This document shows, piece by piece, positions 50,361 to 61,805 of a DNA stretch of 64,000 bases (within the stretch, counting starts at the first letter, position 1; every line of letters starts with the position of its first letter). The position numbers were made by a program, and so were the translations under genes. The notes under the pieces are model-generated. The model saw only the letters and a list, made by a program, of their open reading frames with translations, was not told where the DNA came from and made no database searches. Source of the stretch: Sodiomyces alkalinus F11. Taxonomy: Eukaryota > Ascomycota > Sordariomycetes > Glomerellales > Plectosphaerellaceae. Location: the NCBI RefSeq assembly GCF_003711515.1, contig NW_021167082.1, positions 939,310 through 1,003,309 of the forward strand. The letters are read 5' to 3'.

Positions 50361-52412
50361 TCAGCTCTTCAACAACAGCTCCCAGAGCGCGTTGGGCTCA
50401 ACAAAGTCATGGTGAATCAGATTCACCAGCCAGTAATCTCCCCTGACCCGCCGCAAAAACGCCTCGCTCGGGTGGCCCTTGCCGTAGACGCGCGCCCACT
50501 CGCCCCAGATCTTGAAGGCCTCGTCGCTCCACGCCCGAAAGCTCACCTCCTCGATGATGGTGGGCGTCACGATCTCCTTGCCCGGGAAAACGCCCCACGT
50601 CACGGCGTTCGTGCTCGCCCCCGTCGCCTCCTGGCCCGCGATCCCGCCGCTGGTGTCGGACGACTCGAACTCGCCGGCCGAGTTGCTCGCGTAGAAGCAC
50701 ACGGCCGGGTCGGTCCGTAGCGTCCCGCTCAGGCGGGCCCAGTCGGCCGAGGGGACGAAGAACTCCACAAAGGCCTTCTGGAAGACGAAACCGTTCCGCG
50801 GGCCCCAGCCGAAGGTCCGGTGGTTGGACGGCACGCCGTTGACGGCGGGCTGCGAGGCGACGGTCCACCACCCGCGGGCGTTGAGCTGGACGAGCTGGTC
50901 TTGGATGACGTTCGACTCCGGCAGCAGGCCTTCCTCGCTCCAGGGGATGGCGCTCAGCTGGCCGCGCACGTGGCGGATGAACAGGTCGCTGATGTCCGCG
51001 GGGGCGGTCGGGTGGCCCCAGAGCCGTACAGCTTGTGTGACGGACATGTGCAGGCTCACGCCGTAGCCATCGATCTCGCCGTAGGCCGGGGACCGGGCAT
51101 CGCCCCAGCGGCCGTTGGGGAAGTCGTCCCAGGTGGCTTCGCGGCCGAGGGCACCTTCGCCCTCCGAGATGGCGAGGGTGTTGGCACGCGTGTTGACGGG
51201 TTCGGCGGGGATACCGGCGAGAGCGGCCGTGGTTTCGTAATCCGGGTTGGACGCTCTCGAAACGATGACGTGATTTCGCGGATCTGACCCGATGGAGGAT
51301 AGGCGACGGGAGGAGCGGTCCCCGCGCGGTGTTTCGAGGAGACCGTTGATCTGGACGGACGGAACTGTTGCCGCTGCCGCTGGTTCTGGTTCTGGTGCTG
51401 GTGCTGGTGCTGGAGGCTGCGCCTCGTCGTCGACGACGGCCTCTTCGTTCTCCTCATCTTTATCCGGAATGAGGTGGGTGCGCTCTAGGATGAAAGACAC
51501 GGCCTTCTCGAGATTCAGGGTGTAGAAGTGGAACCCTCTAGGTCCGTGGCGGCGACCTTTTACCTCCCTGACTTGCTCCACCAGCTCGCTAAGGATGTCA
51601 ACACCCACCTGCTTGACCTTCTCGTCGTCCCCCTTGACGGCATCGAGGCGAGCCATGATGTGGTCGGGAATGCTGGCGTGGCTTAGCTTGGTGGTTCGCT
51701 TAATCATCTGGTAGCTCTGGATGGGCATCAGACCCGGGATGATAGGTATGGTCTTGAAGGCGCCGCTCGGGTGTTCTCTCAGGGTCCTTTCGAAGTTCTC
51801 ATAGGCCTTAATATCGAAGAATAGCTGGGTCATGATAAAGTCGGCGCCGGCTTGGGTCTTGTCGACTAGGTAGGGCAAGTCGTGCTCGAGACTCTGGCCC
51901 AAAGGATGACTCTCTGCGGCGTGACCCTCGGGGTAGGCGGCGACACCGATGCAGAAGTAATCAGCGTGCTTCTTCCTGATGTACTCGACAAGGTCTATGG
52001 CCCAGCTGAACTCTTCGCCATCGTCAGCATCGGAGTCGTCCGAGTCCCGGTACTCGGCGTTCCTAGGAGGATCGCCACGCAGGGCAAGGATGTTGCGGAT
52101 TCCGAGGACCTTGGCGTCCTCGAGGGCCTTGTCAATCATGCGGCGGCTCATGTTCGTGCATGTGAGGTGTAGGCAGGTGGTGAGGCCGAGTTCGCGCTGG
52201 CAAATCTCGGCGAGTTCGAGAGACTTGTCGGCCGTGGAGCCGCCAGCACCCCATGTGACGTTCACAAACAGAGGGCGAAGGGCCCTCTCCATCCTGTCGA
52301 GGCGATCTCGAAGGTTTGAGAAACCCATGGCCGTCTTCGGGGGGAAGAATTCGAGGGAGAAGTAGTCGGTCCCTGGCGGCAGCGCCGCGATCTTGTCGGT
52401 GATCTTTTCCAT
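50361..52412 (-). CDS. Methylenetetrahydrofolate reductase
   Basis: Reduces 5,10-methylene-THF to 5-methyl-THF for methionine synthesis, in the cytosol. Single exon, 683 aa, the normal size for a two-domain eukaryotic enzyme. The catalytic TIM barrel occupies about residues 1-305: SLEFFPPKTAMG near the N-terminus, VTWGAGGSTA, LHLTCTNM, NILALRGDPPR, IGVAAYPEGH and IIPGLMPI. A Pro/Glu/Ala-rich linker (about 330-400) follows, then the regulatory domain with DDFPNGRWGDARSPAYG, QPAVNGVPSNHRTFGWGP and NAVTWGVFPGKEI. Fungi usually carry two paralogs. The start (MEKITDKIAALPPGTDYFSLEFF) resembles the Met12/S. pombe Met11 type more than Met13, but I am not certain of that split. Confidence 0.95.
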   Translation of the reverse strand: MEKITDKIAALPPGTDYFSLEFFPPKTAMGFSNLRDRLDRMERALRPLFVNVTWGAGGSTADKSLELAEICQRELGLTTCLHLTCTNMSRRMIDKALEDAKVLGIRNILALRGDPPRNAEYRDSDDSDADDGEEFSWAIDLVEYIRKKHADYFCIGVAAYPEGHAAESHPLGQSLEHDLPYLVDKTQAGADFIMTQLFFDIKAYENFERTLREHPSGAFKTIPIIPGLMPIQSYQMIKRTTKLSHASIPDHIMARLDAVKGDDEKVKQVGVDILSELVEQVREVKGRRHGPRGFHFYTLNLEKAVSFILERTHLIPDKDEENEEAVVDDEAQPPAPAPAPEPEPAAAATVPSVQINGLLETPRGDRSSRRLSSIGSDPRNHVIVSRASNPDYETTAALAGIPAEPVNTRANTLAISEGEGALGREATWDDFPNGRWGDARSPAYGEIDGYGVSLHMSVTQAVRLWGHPTAPADISDLFIRHVRGQLSAIPWSEEGLLPESNVIQDQLVQLNARGWWTVASQPAVNGVPSNHRTFGWGPRNGFVFQKAFVEFFVPSADWARLSGTLRTDPAVCFYASNSAGEFESSDTSGGIAGQEATGASTNAVTWGVFPGKEIVTPTIIEEVSFRAWSDEAFKIWGEWARVYGKGHPSEAFLRRVRGDYWLVNLIHHDFVEPNALWELLLKS

Positions 52413-53902
52413 GATGATAAAAACGGGCGATGGGATATATGGTCGTTAGGTAACAGGGTATGCTTTGACCCTGGGTCACTAGATTCCTCGCTCGCTAATC
52501 CGGGGCAGATGCAGTGGCGTCGTACTTCTGATATGAAGTCGTTGGAACTAGAATGAACGAGAATGGGTATGCGTGGCTCCGACAAGAAAGGTCCGACGAC
52601 CATGTGTGAGGAGCAGAAAGGAGGTTGACAAGGACGAGCTAAGCTCTATGTGTTGGCAGCCCAGCTTGATGCCCAGTCGGATTTGACCTGGAATTTGTGA
52701 TACTGCAAGCCGAGATCGAGATATCTGGACGGTAGGTGTATAAAAGGGCAAGGGAGGGTGGGCTCGTTGAGTGCTTCTGATACACGTACAACTCTAGCCC
52801 GACGATCTCTGTTTGTGACAACGCAGCTCTCAAAACAAGATGAATATGAGGTCAGTCATTAGCAGATCGGGGGGTGAGTCTTTGCTATGGAAACATCGCG
52901 GGGCAAAATCTCGAGGCCACCAGTCCAGTCAAGAAGTAGGGGCGCACTGGCGTTCTCGCCGTTCACCGGTGTGAGTACGTACCGTAGGTGGTGGGGGTGG
53001 GGAAGTGTACCCGGTACTCCTTTCTTTTTCTTTTCTTTTCTTTTCTTTTCTTCTTCTTTTTTTCCTCCCCTCAACTTCAAACCTTCCTACATTTACAATA
53101 CGTATTTCCTGCAAAGGAATTAACTAATCCCAACATGTTTTCTTAGCAAATTGGATACTAAAATTACGTATATCCATCACCTTCTTAGAGGAATATAGAA
53201 TGTCATGGTGACATGGAGTAGACGCCCCGGAGGGTACCTAGCAGCGGTAGGCGCTGCTCTGCCGTCCCCCGGCCGCGGTATCTCCGACAAAATTTGAACA
53301 CTACTGGGCGGTATTAGGACATGCACAGCTATTCTGCTCCCCAACTTCGAATGTGCTAAGGCCTCCACGAAATACGACCGTACTACACAGGGACCCCCGC
53401 TTACCAATACGTATACGATACCCATTCAAATATATTTCTCAATAAAAACATAAGACTACCTTAGATACCATAACCGGTTATACATATACAACGTTCAACG
53501 AATTTGTGCAGAGTATCTGATTTACACGTGTAGGTACGCAATTTACGCACAAAATGCAAAATGACGTCGATCGCCGAAGACCGGCGCTACCTTTTCGTCC
53601 CACCTCACATAGATGTAGCTTTGTACCTACCTTACCTAAGTACAGGGTTTCTGGTGCCATTACTGGTCCACTGCTCCGTAAGGTAAGGTACCTGGTAAGT
53701 TAAACGTACAATAAGGTAGTGTACAACCTACACGTACAACGTACACTACAACGTACAACGTAAGGTACTCATCAATTTGAAGCTACCCTGGTCCAGGGTC
53801 CTTCTCCAGACCAGTGAAATCGTGTGCTTCAACCATCAACACGTCCAGCTTCGTTGCGACCCTCGTAGCATCGAACCACACGATGATAGTGGCAGTGCAT
53901 CC
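52413..53902. other. Divergent promoter region between MTHFR and mitochondrial LeuRS
   Basis: About 1.5 kb. It holds a TATAAAAG box at about 52738-52746 on the plus strand with a short frame behind it (52840-52974), a long CT-rich tract at 53020-53075, and a dense cluster of TACAACGTAC words at 53676-53770. No recognised gene. Confidence 0.5.
53676..53770. repeat. Cluster of GTACAACGTAC / AAGGTA words
   Basis: In 95 bp the words AAGGTA(C), GTACAAC and ACAACGTAC recur many times, with GTACAACGTAC at 53734-53744. It lies about 130 bp before the LeuRS start. The same words are scattered through the 14-26 kb desert. Confidence 0.55.
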
Positions 53903-56900
53903 ATGCAGTCAATATATGGACGTCAATTAGGCTGGACCTGGCCCAAAAGGCCCCAGGTCTCGGCTGTCACGACTGCAAAGACCTCAATCTCCCGACCAGG
54001 CCCGGCCTTCTTCTCCATCCGAACGAACACTCGCCCTGCTCTCCATCCCGTGCGGCTGGCCCAACTGTCACTGCTACAGCAGCGGAACTACGCCAACCAC
54101 AAGCTCGATTTTCACGCCATAGACCAAAAATGGCGTCACCAGTGGAAAGCACTCCGTGAATCCCAGTCCGACCCAGCCGCCAGCAATGGCAAGCTGGTGG
54201 ATGATTCCAGGGTCAAATATGTCTTGCCTATGTTCCCTTACCCCTCGGGCACCTTGCATCTTGGCCACCTCCGCGTCTATACCATTGCCGATGTCATTGC
54301 TCGGTTCTACACCTTACGGGGCCACAACGTCCTGCTTCCCATGGGATGGGATGCCTTCGGTCTTCCCGCGGAGAACGCTGCCATTGAGCGCGGCATTGAC
54401 CCAGCTACCTGGACCAGGACGAACATCGCCAAGATGAAGTCTCAACTGGACTTGATGAACGGTAGCTGGGACTGGGATAGGGTACGTTGCTGTGCCGGCC
54501 GTTCTTTCTTGTACTATTTGCCTTCCCCCATCCACTAATGTTTAATCTTGTGACTACAGGAGCTTACCACTTGCGAACCCGACTTCTACCGACACACCCA
54601 GAAGCTCTTCTTGATGTTACACGAACGTGGTCTGGCGTACCAGGCCGAATCCGAGGTCAACTGGGATCCCGTGGACATGACGGTGCTCGCCAACGAACAA
54701 GTCGACGCCAACGGGAGCTCGTGGCGATCTGGAGCCAAAGTCGAGAAACGCCGCCTGAAGCAATGGTTCTTCCGCATATCCGAGTTTCGAGAAGAACTTC
54801 TCCGCGACCTCGAAGTCCTGAATAAGGACGACGCTTGGCCTGAGAGGGTTCTATCCATGCAGAAGAATTGGTTGGGCAAGTCTACCGGCGCGACCATCAA
54901 GTTTCCCGTGCTGGCCATGGGACAGGACAGCCATGCAGCCATCGAGGTCTTCACGACACGGCCAGACACCTTGTTCGGCGTCCAGTACCTGGCTTTGGCA
55001 TCTACCCACCCGATTGTCAAGTCCTTGGCCCTGAGTGATCCGGAGCTCCAGGCTTTCTTGGACACTCTTCCCGGGTTCCCGCGCGACTCCAAGGTCGGCT
55101 ATATGCTGCCTCAACTGCGGGCCGTCAACCCGCTAGCTTATCACGAGGGCACTCCCGAGGCGACCAAGGCCTCTATTCCCATATACGTGGCGTCGTACGT
55201 GCTCGGCGACTACGGCGAAGGAGCTGTCATGGGCGTGCCGGGACATGATGAGCGGGATCACGCCTTTTGGAAAGAACATCGCTACGACGAGCCTGTGCGG
55301 TACGTCCTCGCCGCTTCGGAAGACGAGTCGACCACCGCGTTGCGCAACGAGCCCTTCGTCGAACATGGTGTCATGACCGGGCACAGCGGACCTTTCGAGG
55401 GCAAGCCGTCGGTTGAGGGATCCAAGATTCTCGTGGCTATGCTGGAGGCCGCCGGTCTCGCCAACCCCATGGACAAGTGGCGGCTCCGGGACTGGCTGAT
55501 CAGCCGGCAGCGGTACTGGGGCACTCCGATCCCCATCATACACTGCCGTCAATGTGGTCCCGTGCCTGTGCCGGAGGATCAGCTTCCAGTCACCCTCCCC
55601 GATGTTCGCGATCACTGGACTCATGGGAAACCCGGCAACCCGCTGGAAAAGACCCCTGACTGGGTCAACGTTAGCTGCCCTAAGTGCGGGGAGGCGGCTA
55701 AACGTGAGACGGACACCATGGATACATTTGTCGATTCGAGCTGGTACTATGCCCGTTTCACCGACCCGCACAACGAGCAGCAGCCCTTCTCTCAGGAGGC
55801 GGCGCGGCAACTGCCCGTCGACCTCTACATCGGGGGCATAGAGCACGCGATCCTGCATCTGCTGTATGCGCGGTTCATCTACAAGTTTATGGCCTCCACG
55901 GAACTATTCCCCCCAACTACGGCAGCCAACGAAGAATCGACACATGAGCCGTTCACGAGACTAATCACGCAAGGGATGGTGCACGGCAAGACATTCAGCG
56001 ACCCGTCTTCCGGCCGGTTTCTGAAGCCCGACGAACTGGACCTGAGCAACCCAGCAGAGCCCAAGGTTGCTTCGACCGGAGCCACGGCCACCGTTAGCTT
56101 CGAGAAGATGTCCAAGTCGAAGTACAACGGGGTGGACCCCACCGACTTTATCGCAAAGTATGGCGCCGACGCCACTCGGGCCCATATGCTGTTCCAAGCC
56201 CCCGTCAGCGACATCCTCAACTGGGACGAAGAAAAGATCATCGGAGTCACGCGTTGGCTAAGCCGACTGTACGACTACGTCAAGAGCCTGGCGGAAACCG
56301 AACCAGACACGACCGACTCGGATGGGTCGGCAACGGCGCACCTCAGGGAACAAGCAAGACGACTAGACGAGATGACGGAAGCCGAGCTGTCGAGGTGGGA
56401 CGCCGACGCCGCCATCTGGCGATCGGTGCAATCGACCATCGAGTCGGTGACGGCCTCGTACCAGAAGGTGTACCCGATCAACACGGTGGTGTCGGACCTC
56501 ATGGGCCTGACCAACACGTTACACGAGCGCAGCGAGACGGCCAGTGCGTTGGTGCAGCGCGAGGCGGCTTCGGCGGCCATCCGCATGCTGGCGCCCATCA
56601 CGCCGGCTTTCGCCGAGGAGTGCTGGACCGTCCTCTACCCGGGTGCCAGAGGATCGATGTTCCAGACGGCGGCGTTCCCGGAGCCGGATGACACGGCGCC
56701 GCTCCTGCAGCCACGGAAGCAGCCTGTGGCGATCCAGATCAACGGGAAGCTCCGCGGGGTGGTGGAGATTCCCAAGCCGCCGGCGCGTCTGGAGGGCGAT
56801 GCGGAGGCGCTGCGGGAGTGGATGGTGGCCGAGATGTTCAAGACGGAGGAAGGGAAGACGAAGTTCTCCGAAGGAGCGTGGGACGTGCGGAAGCCGAAGC

Positions 56901-56947
56901 GGGTTATCTTGGCTCGTGGAGGGAAGACGATCAACTTTGTAGTGTAA
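53903..56947 (+). CDS. NAM2: Mitochondrial leucyl-tRNA synthetase
   Basis: Charges mitochondrial tRNA-Leu. Two exons, 53903-54481 and 54560-56947, with a 78-nt phase-0 intron (donor GTACGT, acceptor TACAG); about 988 aa. The first 65 or so residues are basic and Ser/Thr-rich, a mitochondrial presequence, before [20 protein letters not shown]. The class I HIGH motif is HLGH at residue 119 in [17 protein letters not shown] lies at about 709-713. Between them are the CP1 editing-domain stretch around [16 protein letters not shown] and [15 protein letters not shown]. The bacterial-type sequence and presequence point to the organellar enzyme (yeast Nam2, Neurospora leu-5), not the cytosolic one. 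The ATG at 53903 is the first in this frame that gives a presequence. Confidence 0.95.
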
Positions 56948-57224
56948 AATATCTCTTGTATTGCTATTCAGATGTAAGATACCTTATGGACGGGATACCG
57001 CGCGGGCCTGACGAAGAAAATGTGGCATTAGTAGAATAGATATCCTAGCTTAGTGAAGATGGGGATGGCCCTGGCAAGCATGGCGTCGACGTTTTGTTGT
57101 ATCAGATGGTATCAGATTGACTATGTTTGTTGGTGATATTCATCAATAGGTGGACAGAAAAAAAATAAAAAAGGGGAAAGGAGAATAAAAATACGAAGGA
57201 AGAAAAAAGAAAGCAAAAAGAAAT
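56948..57224. other. LeuRS 3' region
   Basis: 3'-UTR and A-rich spacer (57157-57222) up to the tRNA gene. Nothing else seen. Confidence 0.6.
57215..57219 (-). terminator. Pol III T-run terminator of tRNA-His
   Basis: A T5 run on the minus strand a few bases beyond the tRNA 3' end. Confidence 0.6.
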
Positions 57225-57310
57225 GCTCGGAGGCGGATTCGAACTGCCGTCAATGCAGTATTGTAGTAGGAACCACAATGCATCATCCTAACCAACTAGA
57301 CGATCCGAGC
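57225..57310 (-). tRNA. tRNA-His (GTG) with a 14-nt intron
   Basis: The minus strand folds as a tRNA. The acceptor GCTCGGA pairs with TCCGAGC, the D arm is GTCTAGTTGGTTAGGAT, and the anticodon stem ATGCA pairs with TGCAT. The loop TTGTGG...C has a 14-nt insert after position 37, where eukaryotic tRNA introns lie. The T loop is TTCGAAT. The anticodon is GTG. The T stem has one A-C mismatch (GGCAG against CCGCC), so a slightly degenerate copy cannot be excluded. Confidence 0.82.
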
Positions 57311-57966
57311 GTCTGACTCGCCGCTGCTTGTTGGAAAACGGAGTGTAGAGAGACCTCAAGTAGCTATACTGGCCAGTCTTGATGGGACTCGTATGTTTTG
57401 TCGTAGACCCGGAGCTGTCGCTTTGTGGAGCTGAGCGATTTTTTCTCGACTTGAAATCCACCTTTGGGGAGAAAGACGCCAAAGTACGAATAGGAGGTAC
57501 GTAATACGGAAGTACTCCGTACAAGAGTGAGTGGAGGCACAACCCCTATCCGTACAAGTACAAAAGCGGCTTCTTATTACGGTACGGACTTCAGAGCTTT
57601 AGTCAGGATCCGGTAAAGCTCCGTGCTCGGCCCCGATCTTTGGTTTTGACCATATTTCCCTAAAACGGGACCCTAAATACTTACGTACACTACGCTACGG
57701 TGCACCACAAGCACGATACTGTTATAACTCATTACCTAGTGCGCTTGGTCCACTTGTGAGACGCATACAACATATGGGCTCGCGACCTCTCATCACAGAG
57801 CTCAAGATGGCAGTATAAAACGTCCCTCCCATTCCTGGGATAGGTAGTGGTAGCTGTCGATCCTTTACAGTACGTTATACGAACCACTATCGCCGAATCA
57901 TGAATCTTTCCCCTAGTGGATCACAACGAACAGCATGGGAAACGAACCGATCAACTCCCTACCACC
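57311..57966. other. Intergenic: upstream of tRNA-His and of the WD40 gene
   Basis: No gene seen. It contains TACTCCGTA at 57513-57521 and several TACGTA words, like those in the large desert. Confidence 0.5.
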
Positions 57967-59223
57967 ATGTCATTTCCTGATGAACCCGTTGCCCATCTCT
58001 TGGGTTCAAATGGTCCGTTGATAGTCACACCACCCTCGTGTTATCTCATATCCCTTTCCAATAGCTTTTGAGAGGCCGACGGCAACTCGAGTGAACCACA
58101 TCGCTGACAGCTTGTCCCAGGCCCGATTCACTCGCTCGCATACTCGGCCTCACCCGGCACCTACATCCTCACAGGCTCTTCCGACCGCACCATAAGACTC
58201 TATAACCCCTTTCCCTCAAAGCCAGAAACCGTCTATCCCACTCCTTCCACCTCCCACATCACTGCTAAATCCTCGTCATCTTTCCCTGTCATCCCCCAAG
58301 GCCGTCTCATCCAATCCTACTCCGCCCACGGGTACGAAGTCCTCTCGCTAGACGTAGCAGCCGACAACGAACGCTTCGTCTCCGCCGGCGGCGACCGCGC
58401 CGTCTTCCTCTGGGACGTCTCCACCGCCACCACCACCCGCCGCTTCGGCAGCACCGCCCACGGCCACACCGCCCGCGTCAACTGCGTCCGCTTCGCCGGG
58501 GACTCCGACTCCCTCGTCCTCTCCGGCGGCGTCGACACCACCGTGCGCATCTGGGACGCCAAGTCTGGCAACGCCAAGCCGGTCCAGGTCCTCGACGAAG
58601 CCCGCGACGCCGTCACCTGCCTCGCCGTCCGCGGCGCCGAGGTCCTGGCGGGCAGCGTCGACGGCCGCGTGCGCGCCTACGACGTCCGCATGGGCCGCTG
58701 CGTCGCCGATGTTGTTGGTGCCAGCGTGACGAGCTTGTCCCTCGCCCGCGACGGCCGCGCTGTGCTGGTCGGCTCGCTGGATAGCCGCTTGCGCCTTATG
58801 GACCGCGAGCACGGCACTTGTCTGCGCACCTACTCCGACCCGGCTTGGCGGAACGAGGAGTTTCGTGTCCAGGCCGTCTTGGGTGGTCGCGAGAAATGGG
58901 TGGTTGCTGGCGATGAGATGACGGCGGCTGGGGCTACCACAGGACCAGGACCAGGACCAGGGACAGGGACGGGAACGGCCAACGTTAGCGACGGCAAGGT
59001 GTGGGCTTGGGATCTTCTGACGGGAGAGTTGGCCGCTGTGGTCCGCGTCCCGTGGGGTCCCCCGGGCTCTGAGCCGAAGAAGAAGGTCCTCGGCAAGGAC
59101 GGCAAGGAGAAAGACAGGACAAACGTCACGAGCTGTATCGCCTGGAAAGAAGACGGCTGGGGCGATCAGTTCTGTGTGGGCGGGACATCAGGCGTTGTCA
59201 CCGTCTTCGGCACGTCTGCATAG
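57967..59223 (+). CDS. WD40 repeat protein, WDR83/MORG1-like
   Basis: Two exons, 57967-58012 and 58121-59223, joined in phase 1 so that the frame reads LLGSNGPIHSLAYSASPGTY; about 382 aa. The donor GTCCGT is weak, but no other site gives this continuity. WD repeats are visible as ILTGSSDRTIRLYNP, FVSAGGDRAVFLWDV, VLSGGVDTTVRIWDA, VLAGSVDGRVRAYDV, VLVGSLDSRLRLMD, a KVWAWD repeat and a final CVGGTSGVVTVFG, forming one seven-bladed propeller. WDR83/MORG1 is a scaffold in MAPK signalling and also associates with spliceosomes in animals. In fungi its role is poorly known. Low-complexity Gly/Pro/Thr and Lys/Gly inserts lie in the later blades. Confidence 0.85.
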
Positions 59224-59595
59224 AACATGCTTTGAAGGGTTGCTATCTCGTATCGGAGCTCAGCTCGAGCTTCGAGCTCCGGTTACCACTGTTGTATTGC
59301 GCGTCTGTATTATTTGTGTCATGATATTCCCCAATCATCCGTCTATAGAATCAAACACCTTTACCATTGCCGTGCAACTAGTACAACGCCCCAGTCCGAC
59401 TTGATCGCGCAAGCGACGTGGTAGTGGTAGCCCACGAAATTTTACCTACCCTCCATTACGCCGGACACCCATTCGTGTGTATACCAGATGCCGACGAGAA
59501 AATGTTGGTCTTTCAGAGACCGAAGTGCATAATTCGAAGATTTTTGCACGGCACGCGTAACCATCAACACCAAACTTGCAGGTTCCAAATCCTGG
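59224..59595. other. Shared 3' region of convergent genes
   Basis: 372 bp between the WD40 gene (+) and the mannosyltransferase (-). No gene seen. Confidence 0.6.
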
Positions 59596-60998
59596 TCAAT
59601 CCATGCCGACATACTTGAACCAGTTCGGTCTACAGTCTTCCCGGTGGAGCCAGGACTCGCCGTCTGTAAACTTGCCCGTGACGCACCCGCGACACTTGGG
59701 CGAGTTGGGACAGTTGAAAAAGGGGATATGCTGGTAGCCGATGTCTCGGAACCTGAATCGCGCCACGCGTTAGCAACATCTTGCACCACTAATCCGCGAG
59801 GGAAACGGAATTGTCCCGGTATAGACTCACCAGTGTATCTTGCTCTTGTCCTCGAAGAGACCAAGCGCGATACTGTGGACAGGCGCATCACCCCATCTCT
59901 CGTAGAAGAACCCTCCAGCGCGGTCCAGGTGGTTAAAATAGTCTTCGTACGGTTTACTCCGCCAGAAGTTCATATCGGCAATCTCGAAATTGCTCCAAAA
60001 ATGACAGGTTGAATACCCATTGGCCTGCTTGTTGTGTTCGGGCCGGCGAAGGCTGTCGGAGAGCCAGTCCAGGGCGTTATTCTTGTGGAGGTATTCGGGA
60101 TGCTGAGCCAAGAACTTGATCGTCTCGGGCCACAATGTCGGAATGGATTTAGGAGCGTCGTATAGTGTGATGGTGAAACCGTATGTTTTATTATTGTCTT
60201 GCATGTAACGGAAGATGTCGTAATCGATGTCGCAAAAGAAGTGGACATCGGGTTCGACGCGCCAGTAATACCTCACGTTCTCGAGCGCGGGGTGCTTGTA
60301 GAACATGCCGCTATTCCAACGGCACATGGAATGGTACGAAAGCTTATCGGCGTACTGGATTTTGTTCTTTTTGAGTGTCTTAACAGACTCCTCATATAGG
60401 TCGTTATTAATCCATGATGGCATGTCCCAGTGTTCTTTGGGAATGAGTTCTAGATTCAGACGATTTCGGTCAGAAACAGATTCGGCGGAAGGGACGAGAG
60501 ACACGATGAGTTTCCATCATACCATATCGGGTCTCTGCATTCGTCAGAGCACTTGTCTTCTCCTTGAATTCTTCCGTAAAGGGGACGTCGTTGAAGAAAG
60601 TCCACGGATAGTTGAACTTGTGATTCCATGTCCGTTCGAGATCCCTCATTGACTGAAGCATCCCATGGAGCTCTTCATTCCTAACCAAGGCCAAGATCGT
60701 CGCATTGATTCGTGCCGAGTTGGGAATGCCCGGCTTGTATTCATCCGAAGGGTACATCAGGGTCCCTTCGGGTTCGCCCGTTGCTGTTGGAACACCCAAG
60801 GATTAGCACTGCCAAACCACGCAGATTCACCTGAAGACCGGTTGCGGTCAACTCACGGTCTAATATTGGATCCGTTTCATGGCCGAAACGCTCTGGGAGC
60901 CGGATCTGGCTAGAGGACCCGAAGATCTGGTAGAGAAAGAAGCACCACAGGAATATCGATACAACGATGAGGGCGCGAATTGGTCGGGCAAGTGCCAT
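59596..60998 (-). CDS. GT15 alpha-1,2-mannosyltransferase (Kre2/Mnt1/Ktr family)
   Basis: Golgi type II enzyme that adds alpha-1,2-mannose to N- and O-linked glycans from GDP-mannose. Four exons on the minus strand: 60857-60998, 60523-60783, 59831-60449 and 59596-59752, with introns of 73, 73 and 78 nt; about 392 aa. The signal anchor is at about residues 9-27 (ALIVVSIFLWCFFLYQIFG). The catalytic domain shows SMRDLERTWNHKFNYPW, FFNDVPFTEEF, IPKEHWDMPSWI, MCRWNSGMFYKHPAL, YYWRVEPDVHFFCDIDYD and YSTCHFWSNFEIADMNFW. The Glu of NFEIAD, about residue 290, corresponds to the proposed nucleophile of Kre2. The last exon gives the Cys-rich FNCPNSPKCRGC and EDCRPNWFKY. The paralog within the family is not resolved. 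Confidence 0.95.
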
Positions 60999-61805
60999 GG
61001 TTGATGGCCGGTGGGCGTCGCAGAGTTGGCGGCAAGTGAGGTGTGGAGTTGGAAGGGGAAGGGGGCTTCACCCTTATTCAGCCATTGAGTGAGGTGTATC
61101 CGTATCGTCGTGTCGTGGGAGTATGGACCCGAGATGGATGGAATGAGGATCGTTCATTCGATCGAGGGCGGCGAAAGCCCAGGCGCAAACGAGTTGTAGA
61201 TGGTCTGACTGGCCAGCTAGTGTATGTGTGAGAGAGAAGGGCGCAAGGTCGCGGTTGGGGGGGTTGGGAGAGGAACTACGGAGTGTCCCTAATCACTTTC
61301 GTAGTGGCAGCCAGGCCACATCGTCAAAGTCGCAGCAAGCTTGTGATTGCAAAAGGAGACGAATTACGAAGCAAGGTAATTTGGGAGCTTTGACTTCACG
61401 CGGTACGTACGACGTAAGTTTAGATCGAGATCGTCTGTGGCCAATGATGCGCCGGCTTTGGACTTTTTACTGGGTCTGTTAAGGTTTCTGGCCTGCCGTG
61501 ACTCCTGCAAACAGCGGGTGTTCCCTGTAAGCCGTAATAAGCCCCTGTACAACAGTGTGCCTAAGAGGCTGCAGGGGCGGGCCGGACAAGTGTTGGCGCC
61601 CCTAAGGATCTTACTAAGCCGTCCGTCGCGTCACCTCACGCGTCTTCAATCCGACATCATCTCAACTTGGAGATATTACTGCTCAGTATCGCAGAGCCAC
61701 GCTCATAGCTGAAGGCAGCTTCTCCCACAGCCTCTGTCTCGAGCGGGTCTGTTCTCGATGCATATTCCCTCACATATCTGAACCAATTTATAGCATGCGA
61801 ACAAC
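60999..61805. other. Divergent promoter region
   Basis: About 800 bp between the mannosyltransferase (-) and the GCP5-like gene (+). No gene seen; one GGTACGTACGACGTA word near 61401-61415. Confidence 0.55.

Noticed and set aside
58348..58812. 154-codon minus-strand frame over the WD40 gene
   Set aside because: Antisense shadow of WD repeats, Ala/Gly/Asp-rich without a fold signature.
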